Positions 43,860-53,889 of a DNA stretch of 64,000 nucleotides are shown piece after piece (within the stretch, counting starts at the first letter, position 1; every line of letters starts with the position of its first letter). This DNA comes from Subtercola boreus. Lineage in GTDB: Bacteria > Actinomycetota > Actinomycetes > Actinomycetales > Microbacteriaceae. The stretch spans positions 3,224,001 through 3,288,000 of the forward strand of contig NZ_VFOO01000001.1 of assembly GCF_006716115.1 (NCBI RefSeq), written 5' to 3'. The notes beneath the pieces were generated by a model. The model was not told the origin of the DNA, did no database searches, and saw only the letters and a program-made list of their open reading frames with translations. The translations under genes were made by a program, and so were the position numbers.

Positions 43860-44639
43860 TCACTCGGCGGACTTCGCCGCCCGCAGCTCGGGGATGAGCT
43901 TCTCGAGATAGGCGGCCGTGTCGTGCCAGCCCTCGACCGCCACGCACTCGACGCCCAGCACCTTCACCGGGTAGTCGTTGCCGTTCTCGTCGAGACGGTC
44001 GCCCACGAAGAGCATGTCGTCGAGGGGGATGCCCGTCAGGTCGGCGAGTTTCGTCATTCCGTAGGCCTTGTCGATGCCCTGGCGGGTGATGTCGACGCTC
44101 GTCGATCCACCGGCCCGCACTTCGAGGTCGGGGAGCTCGGCCTGTGCCGCCTCGCGGAGGCTGTTCTTCTTCTCACCCGTCGGGTCCCAGGCCGTCTTCA
44201 CGGCAACAGGCGCGGCCTGGCCGAGGGCCGAGAACGTGATCTGCGAACCCCGGTCCTCGAGGATCGGGCCCCAGGTCTCGGTCTCCCAGTAGCCGAGCTT
44301 CTTCGCGATGCGCTCGACGACCTCGAGGGCGCGAGCCTTCTCGTCGTCGGTCAGGTTCTGGGCGTAGATCTGGTTCCACGCGCCGTTCTGGTGCAGGTAG
44401 TACTGCGTGCCGCACGTCGGCATCAGGTGCAGGTGTTCGAGCTGCGCATCGCTGGCGGTGGTCAGGTTGTCGATGACCTGCATCTGGAACTGCGAGATCT
44501 GGCCGCCCGAGATGATGCACACCTCGGTGACGTCGAGCAGCTCGATGAGCAGCGAAGCCATCGCCGGATCGAGCGGCGATTTCGAGGGGGCGAGAGTGTC
44601 GTCGAGGTCGAATGCCACCAGCCGGGGGGTTGTCGTCAC
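43860..44639 (-). CDS. HAD-IIB family phosphatase (phosphomannomutase-like fold)
   Basis: 259 residues from GTG 44639 (AAGGAA six bases upstream). HAD motif I FDLDDTLAPSKSPLDP, motif II ISGGQISQF, Lys/motif III region and motif IV LFVGDRLDENGNDYP. Cap insertion is of IIB type, close to sugar phosphatases and eukaryotic phosphomannomutases. Seven bases upstream of the zinc-finger start, probably co-transcribed. Confidence 0.85.
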   Translation of the reverse strand: MTTTPRLVAFDLDDTLAPSKSPLDPAMASLLIELLDVTEVCIISGGQISQFQMQVIDNLTTASDAQLEHLHLMPTCGTQYYLHQNGAWNQIYAQNLTDDEKARALEVVERIAKKLGYWETETWGPILEDRGSQITFSALGQAAPVAVKTAWDPTGEKKNSLREAAQAELPDLEVRAGGSTSVDITRQGIDKAYGMTKLADLTGIPLDDMLFVGDRLDENGNDYPVKVLGVECVAVEGWHDTAAYLEKLIPELRAAKSAE

Positions 44640-44869
44640 GGGTGTTTCCTTCACGTTGTGGGGGCGCGTTGCCGTACGGGTGCGCCGCTCAATGGTACGG
44701 GTTCCCCGCTGCATCCTCCTCCGAGCCCTCGCGGGAGGCCCGGATTCCGTTTGGATCGATCGAGAGGACGCTATCTGCGGCTTCGGGCGATCTGTGGAGC
44801 AGTTGGCGTCCTTTCGAGGCGGGTGCGGGTGGGGTGCGGGTGCGGGACGGGTGCGGCAGAGTGGGGTGC

Positions 44870-45553
44870 ATGGACGAGAAAGAGACACTCCACAGCTACC
44901 TCCGCATCCGCCGGGCCGACCTGCTCGGCAAGCTCGACGGGCTCAGCGAATACGATGCCCGCCGCCCGCTCACGCCCACCGGAACCAACCTGCTCGGCCT
45001 CGTGAAGCACGTGGCGAGCGTGCAGCTCGGCTACTTCGGCGAGGTCTTCGGGCGGCCGGCGACGCATCCCGTGGCGGAGCAGATCACGGCCCTGGATGCC
45101 GCTGGCGCGGTCGCGGCCGCCGCCTCCCCGGTCGCCGCCGGCGCGGTCGCCGCCGATGCCGATGCCGAGGCCGATGCCTTCGAGGATGCCGACCTCTGGG
45201 TGCCCGCCACCCAGTCCCGCGCCGAGATCCTCGACTTCCACCACTTCTCGGCGGCCCATGCCGATGCCACCATCGCCGGTCTCGCCCTCGACGCTCCCGG
45301 CGAGGTGCCGTGGTGGCAGCCGGAGCGGCGTGCGGTCACGCTCCACCAGATCCTCGTGCACATGATCGCCGAGACCGCCCGGCACGCCGGCCACGCGGAC
45401 ATCGTGCGCGAGTCGATCGACGGACAGCTCGGCAACGGGCCGGCCGACCCCAACGTGCCCGCCCGCAGCGCCGCCTCGTGGGCGGCCTACCGCGCCCGCA
45501 TCGAGGAGGCCGCCGTGCATTCGGGAGGAGCTCAGCCGATCCGAGCCGAATAG
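44870..45553 (+). CDS. DinB family protein (DUF664-like)
   Basis: 227 residues. Four-helix DinB start KETLHSYLRIRRADLLGKLDGLSEYDARRPLTPTGTNLLGLVKHVASVQLGYFG in order, and metal His in LHQILVHMIAETARHAGHADIVRE. An Ala/Asp-rich insert (AVAADADAEADAFEDADLW) extends helix 2-3. Members are metal-binding, often thiol-dependent transferases. The 230 bases before it contain only G-rich short repeats (GGGTGCGGGT). Confidence 0.87.
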   Translation: MDEKETLHSYLRIRRADLLGKLDGLSEYDARRPLTPTGTNLLGLVKHVASVQLGYFGEVFGRPATHPVAEQITALDAAGAVAAAASPVAAGAVAADADAEADAFEDADLWVPATQSRAEILDFHHFSAAHADATIAGLALDAPGEVPWWQPERRAVTLHQILVHMIAETARHAGHADIVRESIDGQLGNGPADPNVPARSAASWAAYRARIEEAAVHSGGAQPIRAE

Positions 45554-45587
45554 CGCGTCGCGTTCGCTCCGCTCCTCCCGGGTGGGG

Positions 45588-46688
45588 TCAGACGGTGAGC
45601 TCGAACTCCGCACGGCCCGACGCGACGCCGTTCACCTGCACCTCGATCGCATGGGTGCCCGGGTGGTAGCGGCGCGTCGTGATCAGCTTGAAGGAGTGCC
45701 GCCGCTCGTAGGTCACCGACTGACCGGCGGCCAGCGTCACGGTGGCGAGCTTGAACACTTTCGTGGTCTGCCCGCCGTTCGCTTTGAAGTGGTGCACCAC
45801 ATAGTCGACGACGAGCCGCTGCTCCTCGCCGGTCTCGTTGGTGAGGATCACGCTGAACGGCAGCTCGCCGCCGACGGCGACAGAGTCCGCGGCCAGCACC
45901 GGCCCCTCGACCTCCACCCCGTGCTGCGGGTCGAACCCGAACAGCGCCAACGTGGCCGGGTGACCCTTCTTCACGAGGGAGCGGAGGCCGTGCTTCACGA
46001 CCCGCTGCGTGTTCCCGTCGGCGGCGAGCATCCATTCGCTCGCCACGCGCGCCGCCAGATCGGGATGCTGCCGGCTCAGGTCGTTCAGGTGGTTCGCGAC
46101 CGACCGCCGCACGTACTCGCTCTCGTCGCGGTAGAGCGCCGTGATGACCGGCAGAGTGCTCTCGGGGGCGGCGCTGAGCGCGGGCACCCGGATCGCCCAC
46201 GGCAGGAACGCCCGCGTGCCCTCGCTCGCGAGCCGCCGCACGTGCTCGTCGTCGCTCCGCGTCCAGCTCTGGATGATCGGCAGAGCCCGCGCCAGGTTCG
46301 CCTGCAGCAGCCCGCGGATCGCGAACTCGCTCGTGAGCCGCCCGGTCAGGTCGGCCAGCAGTGCCATCGCGGAGTCGAAGCTCGCGTCGCCACCCTGTTC
46401 GAGCGCGCGGGCGGTCACCGCCTCGGTGACGGGCCAGATCATCCAGCCCGTGAAGCGCGGATCGCCCATCGCGTCGCGGAACACCGCCTCGAGCTCGTCG
46501 AACCCGCCCGGTAGCTCGTGTCGCAGCGCGGTCGCGACCAGGTCGGTGCGCTGTCGGAGGCCGAGCGGGGCGAACGCTCCGGCGGCTTCCCGCACGGCGT
46601 CGAATGGATGCCCGGGGCGCACGCCCGCGAGCACATCGGCCAGACGCGTGGCGACGCCCGGCCCCAGGAGTTCATCGGCGAAGGGCAT
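45588..46688 (-). CDS. DNA alkylation repair protein (AlkC/AlkD-like)
   Basis: 366 residues, ATG 46688. HEAT-like repeats of the alkylation-repair superfamily: MGDPRFTGWMIWPVTEAV, FAIRGLLQANLARALPIIQSWT, HVRRLASEGTRAFLPWA, YVRRSVANHLNDLSRQHPDLAA, VVKHGLRSLVKKGHPATLALFGF, with an extra C-terminal beta domain (LPFSVILTNETGEEQRLVVDY) characteristic of the AlkC branch. It would excise alkylated bases. Confidence 0.85.
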   Translation of the reverse strand: MPFADELLGPGVATRLADVLAGVRPGHPFDAVREAAGAFAPLGLRQRTDLVATALRHELPGGFDELEAVFRDAMGDPRFTGWMIWPVTEAVTARALEQGGDASFDSAMALLADLTGRLTSEFAIRGLLQANLARALPIIQSWTRSDDEHVRRLASEGTRAFLPWAIRVPALSAAPESTLPVITALYRDESEYVRRSVANHLNDLSRQHPDLAARVASEWMLAADGNTQRVVKHGLRSLVKKGHPATLALFGFDPQHGVEVEGPVLAADSVAVGGELPFSVILTNETGEEQRLVVDYVVHHFKANGGQTTKVFKLATVTLAAGQSVTYERRHSFKLITTRRYHPGTHAIEVQVNGVASGRAEFELTV

Positions 46689-46720
46689 GCCCCCCATTGT
46701 GTCGGCTGCCGCCGACACCG

Positions 46721-47470
46721 TCACCCGCGTTCGGAAGACGCTTCAGGAGAGCCGGGCCGCTCCGGCGTGGCGGCTTCGAGGCCCCTGATGAGGGTCTGCA
46801 GCATGAACTCGAAACTGCCCTGCATCGGCATGACCTTTGCCGAGCTCCAGCGGAGCATGAAGGCACGATTTGCGACGAGGGGCAGCAGTTCACCCAGGGT
46901 CGGCAGGTCGTCGCCGCCCAGTCGGAGCTGCTGCTCGAAGCGCTCACGCCACTCGAAATCGGTCTCGTCGGGGTCGATGGCGTACTCCGCTGCGATCCAG
47001 CCGAAGACGGTCCCCATGATGGTGTTGTAGACCATCAGCAGCTGCTCCCCTTCGAAACCGCCGTTCTTCAGCACGGTCAGGGTGCGCTCGGCGAGGGTGA
47101 GGCTCACGATGCTCACCTGCAGCTGTGACGTGATGTAGGCGGCGAGGTTCGGGTGGTGGGAGAGACTCCGCCGCGTGGCACGCGCCATCTGCGTGACCCA
47201 GTCCTGCCACGGAATGGTGACGTCGGGCAAATCGACGGTCTCGAGCACCCGCTGGCAGACGAGCGCCAACAGCTGGGCACGGTTGCCCGCATGCCAGTAC
47301 AGCGACGCCGGATAGGCGTTCAGCCGCGTGCCGAGCGACCGCATGGTCAGCGAGTCGAACCCCTGGGCGTCGATGATGGCGAGGGCGCCGTCGACGACCT
47401 CGTCGCGCGAGAGGGGGCCCCGGGAGTTCTTCTTCTTCGGGCCCTCCAGCGCGGGCGGCGAATCAGGCAT
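46721..47470 (-). CDS. TetR family regulator with TetR_C domain
   Basis: 249 residues, ATG 47470, three bases after the phosphotriesterase-family stop, so last gene of the six-gene operon. HTH: LSRDEVVDGALAIIDAQGFDSLTMRSLGTRLNAYPASLYWHAGNR in sequence; the C-terminal domain is of tetracycline-repressor type (long helices, QLLMVYNTIMGTVFGWIAAE). Likely controls this operon and the divergent exporter through TTGAAC-N3-GTnCAA-like sites. Confidence 0.9.
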   Translation of the reverse strand: MPDSPPALEGPKKKNSRGPLSRDEVVDGALAIIDAQGFDSLTMRSLGTRLNAYPASLYWHAGNRAQLLALVCQRVLETVDLPDVTIPWQDWVTQMARATRRSLSHHPNLAAYITSQLQVSIVSLTLAERTLTVLKNGGFEGEQLLMVYNTIMGTVFGWIAAEYAIDPDETDFEWRERFEQQLRLGGDDLPTLGELLPLVANRAFMLRWSSAKVMPMQGSFEFMLQTLIRGLEAATPERPGSPEASSERG

Positions 47471-47473
47471 GCC

Positions 47474-48448
47474 TCAACCTAACAGCCTGGCCGGGTTCGC
47501 CCGGATCATGGTGTCGAACTCCTCGGCCGAGATCCCTGCTTCGAGCAGGGCGTGCCGGAACCCCTCGAGCACGAAGCCGAAACCGTTGCCGCCGTACGCG
47601 CGCAGGTGCGAGACGACGCACACGTCGTGCGAGAGCAGGATGCGCTCGAGGTACCCGGCCCGCACGAGCTCGAGAACCTGGGCGACCCGGGGCGCGACGG
47701 CCGCGGGGTTCTTCGAATTGATGGTGTCGAGGCCGATGTAGACCCCGGTGGAGGCCAGCTCGACGGCGAACCCGGGAGTCGGCACCGTGTCGACGTGGCC
47801 GACGACGATCTTCGCCGGGTCCACGCCTTCGTGCCGGAGCAGAGCGACCTGGTCGAGGCCCACATGCCAGCGCGCGGCGTGGGTGTAGACCGGCACCCCG
47901 GTTGCGACACTGGCCCTCGCCGCCCCGCGGAACGACCGCTCCTCCGTCGCAGAGACGAACCACTTGTCGGCCCCGATCTCGCCGATGATGCCCGCCTTCA
48001 CCCCGGTGCCGGGGATGCCTTCGGTGAGGTCGCGGATGATCTCCTCAGCGATTCCGTCGACTCCGAGCCGGTCGATGAGGTCACGGCTCATGAACGGGTC
48101 GCGGTAGCGCCCGGCGCCGAGCACCACGTTCACCCCGGTGGCGCGGGAGACGCGCTGGATCGCCGCCACGTTCTCGGGATCCCTCGTCTCGCCGGCGGCC
48201 GTGGCGGTGAAGGTCGGTTTCGACGCCGTCGTGGAGCCGGGCGTCAGCTCCGCCGTCGTCAGATCGAAGATCGTGCCACCGCCCTGGTCGGCGAAGACCT
48301 GCAGTTCGTCGACGACCAGCTGCTCTTCGTGCACGAGCCCGTCGCCCCTGCGCTCGAGCATGAGGTTGATGAAGAGGTGCTCGTGCGACAGGGTGGGGCC
48401 GAGGTCTGCGGTGTCGACGGCACCGAGAGCGGTCTCGACCGTGCTCAT
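47474..48448 (-). CDS. Phosphotriesterase-family metal hydrolase
   Basis: 324 residues. Binuclear TIM-barrel signatures: HxH in LSHEHLFINLM, bridging residue in VKAGIIGEIGADKWF, His in PVYTHAARWHVG and VVGHVDTVPTP, and Asp in LLSHDVCVV. Family members include lactonases, organophosphatases and N-acyl amine hydrolases. It starts inside the aminotransferase stop (ATGA), so it is translated with it; hydrolysis of an N-acylated amine before transamination is a reasonable guess. Confidence 0.9.
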   Translation of the reverse strand: MSTVETALGAVDTADLGPTLSHEHLFINLMLERRGDGLVHEEQLVVDELQVFADQGGGTIFDLTTAELTPGSTTASKPTFTATAAGETRDPENVAAIQRVSRATGVNVVLGAGRYRDPFMSRDLIDRLGVDGIAEEIIRDLTEGIPGTGVKAGIIGEIGADKWFVSATEERSFRGAARASVATGVPVYTHAARWHVGLDQVALLRHEGVDPAKIVVGHVDTVPTPGFAVELASTGVYIGLDTINSKNPAAVAPRVAQVLELVRAGYLERILLSHDVCVVSHLRAYGGNGFGFVLEGFRHALLEAGISAEEFDTMIRANPARLLG

Positions 48449-49791
48449 GCGCCGACCCCCGCGACGAGCGCGAGAGCGCCCTCGTCGAGCAGCTGGGACT
48501 CGACCTCCGACAGGGCGAGATCGAGCCCCGCCACCAGGTAGTCGATCTCCTCAGTGCTGATGGTGAGTGGCGGCGAGACGGCGGCGGCCTCGTTGAACCC
48601 GCCGGTGGCGACGTAGATGATCACGCCGTGCCGGAGGGCGGCCGCAGCCACACGCCTGCCGAGCTGGCCCTGCGGGAGCGTCACCTCTCTCGTCTCACGG
48701 TTCTGCACGAATTCGAGGGCGAGCAGCATCCCGACCCCCCGCACGTCGCCGATGACCGGATGCGACGCGGCCAGGTTCTCGAGCTGCTCGCGCAGGTAGA
48801 CGGCCATTCGGGCACCGCGGGCGACGAGGTCTTCGGAGACGAGCACCTCGATCACTGCTGACGCGATCGCGATCGACAGCGGATTCCCCGCGTAGGTGTG
48901 GCCGCCCTGGATGCGGCCGGAGCCCTGCTCGATCGCCGAGATCACACGCTCGGAGACCAGGGTCGCCGCGATGGGCGTGTACCCCGCGCCGAGGCCCTTA
49001 CCGGTGGCGACGAGGTCGGGCTTGATGCCCCAGTGGTCGGAGGCGAGCATCCGCCCGGCGCGACCGAGGCCCGTCATCACCTCGTCGGCGATGAACAGCA
49101 CACCGAACTCCTCGCAGAGGCTCTTCAGTCCCACAAGGTAGTGCGCGGGGGGAACGGTCGCCGAGAGAGTGGCCCCACCGACGGGCTCGATCACGATGCC
49201 CGCCAGGTGATGGGCGTGCTCGACGAACTGTTCACGCGCAAGCACGAGCAGGGCATCCGCGTAGTCGCTCTCGCTGAGGCCGGCGCTGTCCCGGTAGGTG
49301 TACGGGGTGGGCAGCGTGTGGAACGCGTGCGCCAGCTCGCCCGCGACACTCCGCCGGGCGTGGCCGGAGAGGGAGAGTCCGCCGAGGGTGTTCCCGTGGT
49401 AGCTCTGCGACGACGAGAGGAACCACTGCCGTTCGGGCTGCCCGATCTCGCGGAAGTACTGCAGGGCGAACTGGAGGGCGGCCTCGACGGCCTCCGATCC
49501 GGAGCTCACGAACCAGACCCCGGCGTACCCGGTCAGCGCGGCGAGACGGTCGGCGAGCTGTTCCGTCTGCACGCTCGTGAAGGCGCCGCGGTGGGTGAAG
49601 GTGACGTGTTGCGCCTGCTCTGCCATCGCCGCGATGACGGCCGGGTTGCCGTGGCCGATCGTCGTCACCACAGCGCCGGAGCAGGCGTCGAGGTACCGCT
49701 TGCCACGGGTGTCGGTGAGCCAGACCCCCTGGGCGCTCTCGATCGCGGGGAGGTCAGCCGAGAGGTTGTTCTGGATGAGAGATGATTTCAT
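48445..49791 (-). CDS. Class III PLP-dependent aminotransferase
   Basis: 448 residues. AT class III hallmarks: [60 protein letters not shown] (Asp for the PLP ring), and the PLP lysine in [16 protein letters not shown]. It transfers an amino group from an omega-amino compound to a keto acid. Overlaps the ATPase end by four bases; part of the transport operon. Confidence 0.93.
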   Translation of the reverse strand: MKSSLIQNNLSADLPAIESAQGVWLTDTRGKRYLDACSGAVVTTIGHGNPAVIAAMAEQAQHVTFTHRGAFTSVQTEQLADRLAALTGYAGVWFVSSGSEAVEAALQFALQYFREIGQPERQWFLSSSQSYHGNTLGGLSLSGHARRSVAGELAHAFHTLPTPYTYRDSAGLSESDYADALLVLAREQFVEHAHHLAGIVIEPVGGATLSATVPPAHYLVGLKSLCEEFGVLFIADEVMTGLGRAGRMLASDHWGIKPDLVATGKGLGAGYTPIAATLVSERVISAIEQGSGRIQGGHTYAGNPLSIAIASAVIEVLVSEDLVARGARMAVYLREQLENLAASHPVIGDVRGVGMLLALEFVQNRETREVTLPQGQLGRRVAAAALRHGVIIYVATGGFNEAAAVSPPLTISTEEIDYLVAGLDLALSEVESQLLDEGALALVAGVGA

Positions 49792-50567
49792 GATGTGACC
49801 GCCTGGAGGAATTCTCGGGTTCTGGAGTGTTGGGGATTGAGGATGACCTGCTCGGGCGGGCCCTGCTCGACGACGTGGCCGTCGGCCATGAAGACGACAC
49901 GGTTGGCCACCTGGCGGGCGAAGTTCATCTCGTGCGTGACGACGACCATGGTCATCCCGTCGCGCGCGAGGTCGCGCATGACCGACAGCACTTCTCCGAC
50001 GAGCTCGGGGTCGAGTGCACTGGTCGGCTCGTCGAAGAGCATGATGCGGGGGTTCATCGCCAGGGCGCGGGCGATGGCGACGCGCTGCTTCTGGCCGCCC
50101 GACAGCTGTGCGGGATACGCCGAGCCCTTCTCGCCGAGGCCCACCCGCTCGAGGAGGCGCTCGGCGTTCGCGGTGGCCTCCTTGCGCGACTGCCCGCCCA
50201 CGCCGATGGGCGCCTCGACGATGTTCTGCAGCACCGTCAGGTGTGGGAAGAGGTTGAAGTGCTGGAAGACCATGCCGATGCGCCGGCGGCGCACGGCCAC
50301 TTCGCGTTCCGGCAGTTCGTAGAGCTTCTCGCCGTCCTGCCGGTAGCCGACCAGGTCGCCGTCGATGAGGATGATCCCGTCGTCCACGGTTTCGAGGTGG
50401 TTGAGGGTTCGGAGAAGGGTGGTCTTGCCGGATCCGCTCGGACCGATGAGGCAGACCACCTCGCCCTGCTGCACCGTCAGGTCGACGCCCTTCAGTACCT
50501 GGTTGGAGCCGTAGGCCTTGTGCACGGCCCGGGCATCGACGATCGGAGTCTCCGTTCGGTCGTTCAT
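49788..50567 (-). CDS. Amino-acid type ABC transporter ATPase
   Basis: 259 residues from ATG 50567, chosen for AGGGAG at the right distance; an in-frame ATG at 50600 overlapping the permease stop is also possible. Walker [11 protein letters not shown]-loop [17 protein letters not shown], signature [16 protein letters not shown], Walker [16 protein letters not shown]-loop VVVTHEM. The polar amino acid uptake (GlnQ/HisP) subfamily. Confidence 0.95.
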   Translation of the reverse strand: MNDRTETPIVDARAVHKAYGSNQVLKGVDLTVQQGEVVCLIGPSGSGKTTLLRTLNHLETVDDGIILIDGDLVGYRQDGEKLYELPEREVAVRRRRIGMVFQHFNLFPHLTVLQNIVEAPIGVGGQSRKEATANAERLLERVGLGEKGSAYPAQLSGGQKQRVAIARALAMNPRIMLFDEPTSALDPELVGEVLSVMRDLARDGMTMVVVTHEMNFARQVANRVVFMADGHVVEQGPPEQVILNPQHSRTREFLQAVTS

Positions 50568-50599
50568 CAGTTGCTCCCTGGTTGTGAGTCCGGTCGACA

Positions 50600-51460
50600 T
50601 CAGTGGGCGCCTTTCGCCAGTCGTCGTTCGAGGAAGGACTGACCGATGGACGCCACGGCGACCAGGATCAGGTACCAGAAGGTGGCGACGGCGAGCATCT
50701 CGATGACCCGGTAGTTGCTGGCCGAGATGTTCAGCGCCTCGGTGAGCACGTCGCCGCCCGCGATGACGGAGACGAGGCTCGTGCCCTTGATGAGGTTGAT
50801 GAACTGGTTGCCGAGCGGCGGCACGATGACCCGCATCGCCTGCGGCAACACGATTCGTCGCATGGTGTAGCCGGGGGGCATGCCGAGGGCGCTCGACGCC
50901 TCGAACTGGCCGCGGTCGATCGAAGCGACGCCACCGCGCACGATCTCGGCCACGAACGCCGCTTCGAGGAGCGCCAGCCCGATGACCGCTGCCGTGAAGG
51001 GTGCGATGAGCGAGTTGGTGGTGACCGAGAAGAACTGCACATCGGTGAACGGGATGCCCATGCTGATGTTGCGCACCACGAGGCCGATGTTGCCCCAGAG
51101 CAGCAGCTGCAGCAGGGCGGGTACCGACCGGAAGATCATGATGTAGACGCTGGCGATCGTGCGGAGCATCCGGTTCTTCGACATGCGCAGCAGGCCGACG
51201 ACCACGCCGAGGGCGGAACCGAACAGCATGGCGAGCACCGAGAGCTGGATCGTGATCCAGACGCCGCGGAGGATGCGCTCGCTGAAGAGGTACTGCAGGG
51301 TGGTCGCCCAGTTCAGGGCCGGGTTCGTGGCCAGGGCGCCGATCACTCCGACGACGATCACGAGCAGGACCGCCGCGAGGATCCACGGGAAGACGGAGCG
51401 TCGGGGAACGACCCGGTAGACCGGCCGGGTGGCGGGCGGGCGCGTCTGGGTGGTTGTCAC
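50600..51460 (-). CDS. Amino-acid type ABC transporter permease
   Basis: 286 residues from GTG 51460. The HisM/GlnP-type domain: [75 protein letters not shown] and [30 protein letters not shown] single permease, so it probably acts as homodimer. Two bases after the binding-protein stop. Confidence 0.94.
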   Translation of the reverse strand: MTTTQTRPPATRPVYRVVPRRSVFPWILAAVLLVIVVGVIGALATNPALNWATTLQYLFSERILRGVWITIQLSVLAMLFGSALGVVVGLLRMSKNRMLRTIASVYIMIFRSVPALLQLLLWGNIGLVVRNISMGIPFTDVQFFSVTTNSLIAPFTAAVIGLALLEAAFVAEIVRGGVASIDRGQFEASSALGMPPGYTMRRIVLPQAMRVIVPPLGNQFINLIKGTSLVSVIAGGDVLTEALNISASNYRVIEMLAVATFWYLILVAVASIGQSFLERRLAKGAH

Positions 51461-51462
51461 GA

Positions 51463-52404
51463 TCAGTCGATCGGGAAGGCGGAGGTGCCGCCGCCGTTGA
51501 TGACGACCTGGTCTTCGGTGAGCTCGATGTCTGCTGCACCGTGCTTCTCCATGATCTCGTGGTACGTGCCGTCGGCGACGAGGATCTTCAGCGCACCGAG
51601 GATCGCCGCGGCGAAGTCCTTGCGGTCGAGGGCGACACCCATGGCGAAGGGGTTGTCGGGGTACCGGGCGTCGGTGAGCGCGAAGGTGCTGCCATCGCCG
51701 CTCGTCTTCACCGTGTTGGCGAGGATCAGCGCCGGTGCGACGAATCCGGATGCCCGGCCGGACTGCACCGCAGTGGTGGCGTCCGCGGCAGAGGTGAAGG
51801 GGTTGATCGTGATCGGCTTGGCCGCGCACTCGGCGTCGCTGATTGTCTTCGCGCGGATCTCCTGCTGGCTGCCGGAGACGACGGCGAGCGTCATCCCGCA
51901 CATGGAGGCGATGTCGGTGACCTTGTCGGCGTTCTCCTTCGGCACGAGGATGGCCGACTGGTTCTGCATCTGGTCGATCATCGTCAGCACCTGCTGGCGG
52001 GCAGGCGTGTCGGAGAGGAACCCGATGGAGATGTCGATCGCGCCGGACTGGATCGCCGGGATCGGCTCCTTCACGTCGCGCCAGACGAAGTCGACTCCGA
52101 GGATGTCACCGAACGCGGCGGCGAGATCGGGCGAGATGCCGACAGGCTCGGCGCCGTCACCGATCCCCACCGAGGGCGGGAGCACGTACGGAGCACCGAC
52201 GTTGACGACACCCGCGTCGAGCACCTCCTTCGGCAGGAGCGCACGAAGGCTCTCGTCGACCGAGTGGGCGACGGTCGTCCCGGTCGTGTCGGCCGCTGCA
52301 GCCTCTGTGCCCGCAGAGGTCGAGGAGCAACCGGAAGCGAGGAGGGCGATGGCACTGGCGGTGGCGATGGTCGCCGTGATTCTGGTGAAGACGGTGGCTG
52401 TCAT
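51463..52404 (-). CDS. Polar amino-acid type substrate-binding lipoprotein
   Basis: 313 residues, ATG 52404. Lipoprotein signal ending LASGC, then an SBP_bac_3 fold: [81 protein letters not shown]. First gene of the operon. Ligand not known; the neighbouring aminotransferase and hydrolase point to an amine-bearing compound. Confidence 0.92.
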   Translation of the reverse strand: MTATVFTRITATIATASAIALLASGCSSTSAGTEAAAADTTGTTVAHSVDESLRALLPKEVLDAGVVNVGAPYVLPPSVGIGDGAEPVGISPDLAAAFGDILGVDFVWRDVKEPIPAIQSGAIDISIGFLSDTPARQQVLTMIDQMQNQSAILVPKENADKVTDIASMCGMTLAVVSGSQQEIRAKTISDAECAAKPITINPFTSAADATTAVQSGRASGFVAPALILANTVKTSGDGSTFALTDARYPDNPFAMGVALDRKDFAAAILGALKILVADGTYHEIMEKHGAADIELTEDQVVINGGGTSAFPID

Positions 52405-52449
52405 GGATCGCTTTCGGTTCAGGGCCGTGGCCGCAGGCGGTGAGCGCTC

Positions 52450-52464
52450 TTGAACAATGTTCTA
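52450..52464. promoter_or_regulatory. Candidate TetR operator, site 1 (ABC operon side)
   Basis: TTGAACAATGTTCTA, part of a longer dyad 52447-52467 whose arms differ only at one position each side of the centre. It lies 46 bp before the binding-protein start on the other strand. Confidence 0.5.
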
Positions 52465-52536
52465 GAGATCGAGTGCTGCAACCATAAGTCCGCTGTTGTT
52501 TCCGGCAAGTGTCGCCATGTGACGGGCATGTAAACA

Positions 52537-52551
52537 TTGAACGCCGTACAA
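52537..52551. promoter_or_regulatory. Candidate TetR operator, site 2
   Basis: TTGAACGCCGTACAA within a 20-bp direct repeat (52533-52552) that recurs 70 bp downstream with one change; the half sites TTGnACG and CGTnCAA are mirror images. Confidence 0.6.
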
Positions 52552-52606
52552 GAAAATCCTCGTGATGTTTACCGCTCCGAAACATGGCGTACCTATGCTC
52601 GCAACA

Positions 52607-52621
52607 TTGAACGCTGTACAA
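52607..52621. promoter_or_regulatory. Candidate TetR operator, site 3 (MFS side)
   Basis: TTGAACGCTGTACAA, second copy of the 20-bp repeat (52603-52622). It ends on the first base of the AGGAG of the MFS gene, so binding would also hide the ribosome-binding region's template. Confidence 0.6.
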
Positions 52622-52629
52622 GGAGCCGG

Positions 52630-53817
52630 ATGTCCCACCTCGATCACCGCGCGCGACGAATCACCGTCGCAGCCGCCGCCACGTTCGTGCTGCTTCTCGG
52701 GTCGAACATGCCCACACCCCTCTATGCAGTTTTCGCGCAGCAACTCGACTTCGGGGTCTTCACGCTGACCGCGATCTACGCGGCCTACTTTCTCGCCCTC
52801 GTGCCCACCCTGCTCGGTTTCGGCAGCCTCTCCGACCGCTTCGGGAGGCGCCCGGTGGTGCGCGCCGGACTCGCCGTGGCCCTGGTCGCAGCACTCGTCT
52901 TCGCTTCCGCCGACTCCCTCACCGCTCTGTTCGTCGCGCGGGTGCTGCAGGGTGTCGCGGTCGGCCTTCTCTCCGGCGCTCTCTCCGCCACCCTCGTCGA
53001 CGCCTCCCCCCGCCGGGGCGCCACCGTCAGTACCGTGTCGATCCTCGCCGGCGGCGCCCTCGGCCCGCTCGTCGGAGGGCTGCTCGCGCGCGCCGTGCCG
53101 GGCTCGCCCGGAGCTGCGTTCTGGATCGTCGTCGCGTCATCCGCCGTTGTGCTCGCCCTCACGCACACCCTCCCCCGCGAGCGCCGGCCCACCGCCGACC
53201 GTTCGACGAGACGCGCCGCCCTCCCGACCGCCGTCTGGTGGGGCGCAGCGATCGCCGGCCTCGGCTGGGCGACGGCGGGTCTGTCGCTCGGGCTCCTGCC
53301 CACTGCGCTCGGGGTCACCCTCCCCAACACCTCGACTTTCACCGCAACCCTCCTGGTCACCGTCATGATGGGCGCCAGCGCGGTGACCCAACTCACCCTC
53401 GGCGCGACACGGCTGCCGCTCGGTACGGCGGGACTGGTGGCCGTGCCGCTGGCTGCCGTCACCCTCACTCTCGGCCTCGCGCTAGCGTCCCTCCCGGTCG
53501 TCGCCATCGGGAGTGTGCTCTCGGGTGTGGGCCTCGGATGCGCGTTCCTCGGCGGCATGCGCATCGCCGCGGCGGCCGCAGCACCACCGGATCGCGCCCG
53601 CGCGCTATCGATCTTCTTCGCCGTGGCCTACCTCGCAACGGGCGTGCCCACGCTGGCGGTCGGCGCGCTCAGCGCGGTGACCGGCCTGCTGCCCGCGATC
53701 GTCGGGTTCGCGTGTGCGGTGGTGGTGGTGGCCGTCTGCCTGGGGCTACGCGCTCCCGCTGCTCCTCCGCAGCAACGCAACGGGACCAGAACACACCCTC
53801 ATCGTGCACATATGTGA
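52630..53817 (+). CDS. MFS transporter (12-helix)
   Basis: 395 residues, ATG 52630 with AGGAG four bases upstream. Motif A-like GFGSLSDRFGRRPVVRAGL between TM2 and TM3, ARVLQGVAVGLLSGALSATLVD in TM4 and GGALGPLVGGLLA (motif C-like) in TM5. Divergent from the six-gene operon and preceded by two TetR-type sites; probably exports the same compound or a toxic intermediate. Confidence 0.88.
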   Translation: MSHLDHRARRITVAAAATFVLLLGSNMPTPLYAVFAQQLDFGVFTLTAIYAAYFLALVPTLLGFGSLSDRFGRRPVVRAGLAVALVAALVFASADSLTALFVARVLQGVAVGLLSGALSATLVDASPRRGATVSTVSILAGGALGPLVGGLLARAVPGSPGAAFWIVVASSAVVLALTHTLPRERRPTADRSTRRAALPTAVWWGAAIAGLGWATAGLSLGLLPTALGVTLPNTSTFTATLLVTVMMGASAVTQLTLGATRLPLGTAGLVAVPLAAVTLTLGLALASLPVVAIGSVLSGVGLGCAFLGGMRIAAAAAAPPDRARALSIFFAVAYLATGVPTLAVGALSAVTGLLPAIVGFACAVVVVAVCLGLRAPAAPPQQRNGTRTHPHRAHM

Positions 53818-53889
53818 AGAAGTATCAACGTATAAGAAAATCCCAGCACGGTTTTGGGGCCCTTCCTGCAGGCCGCCCTCACACCATCG

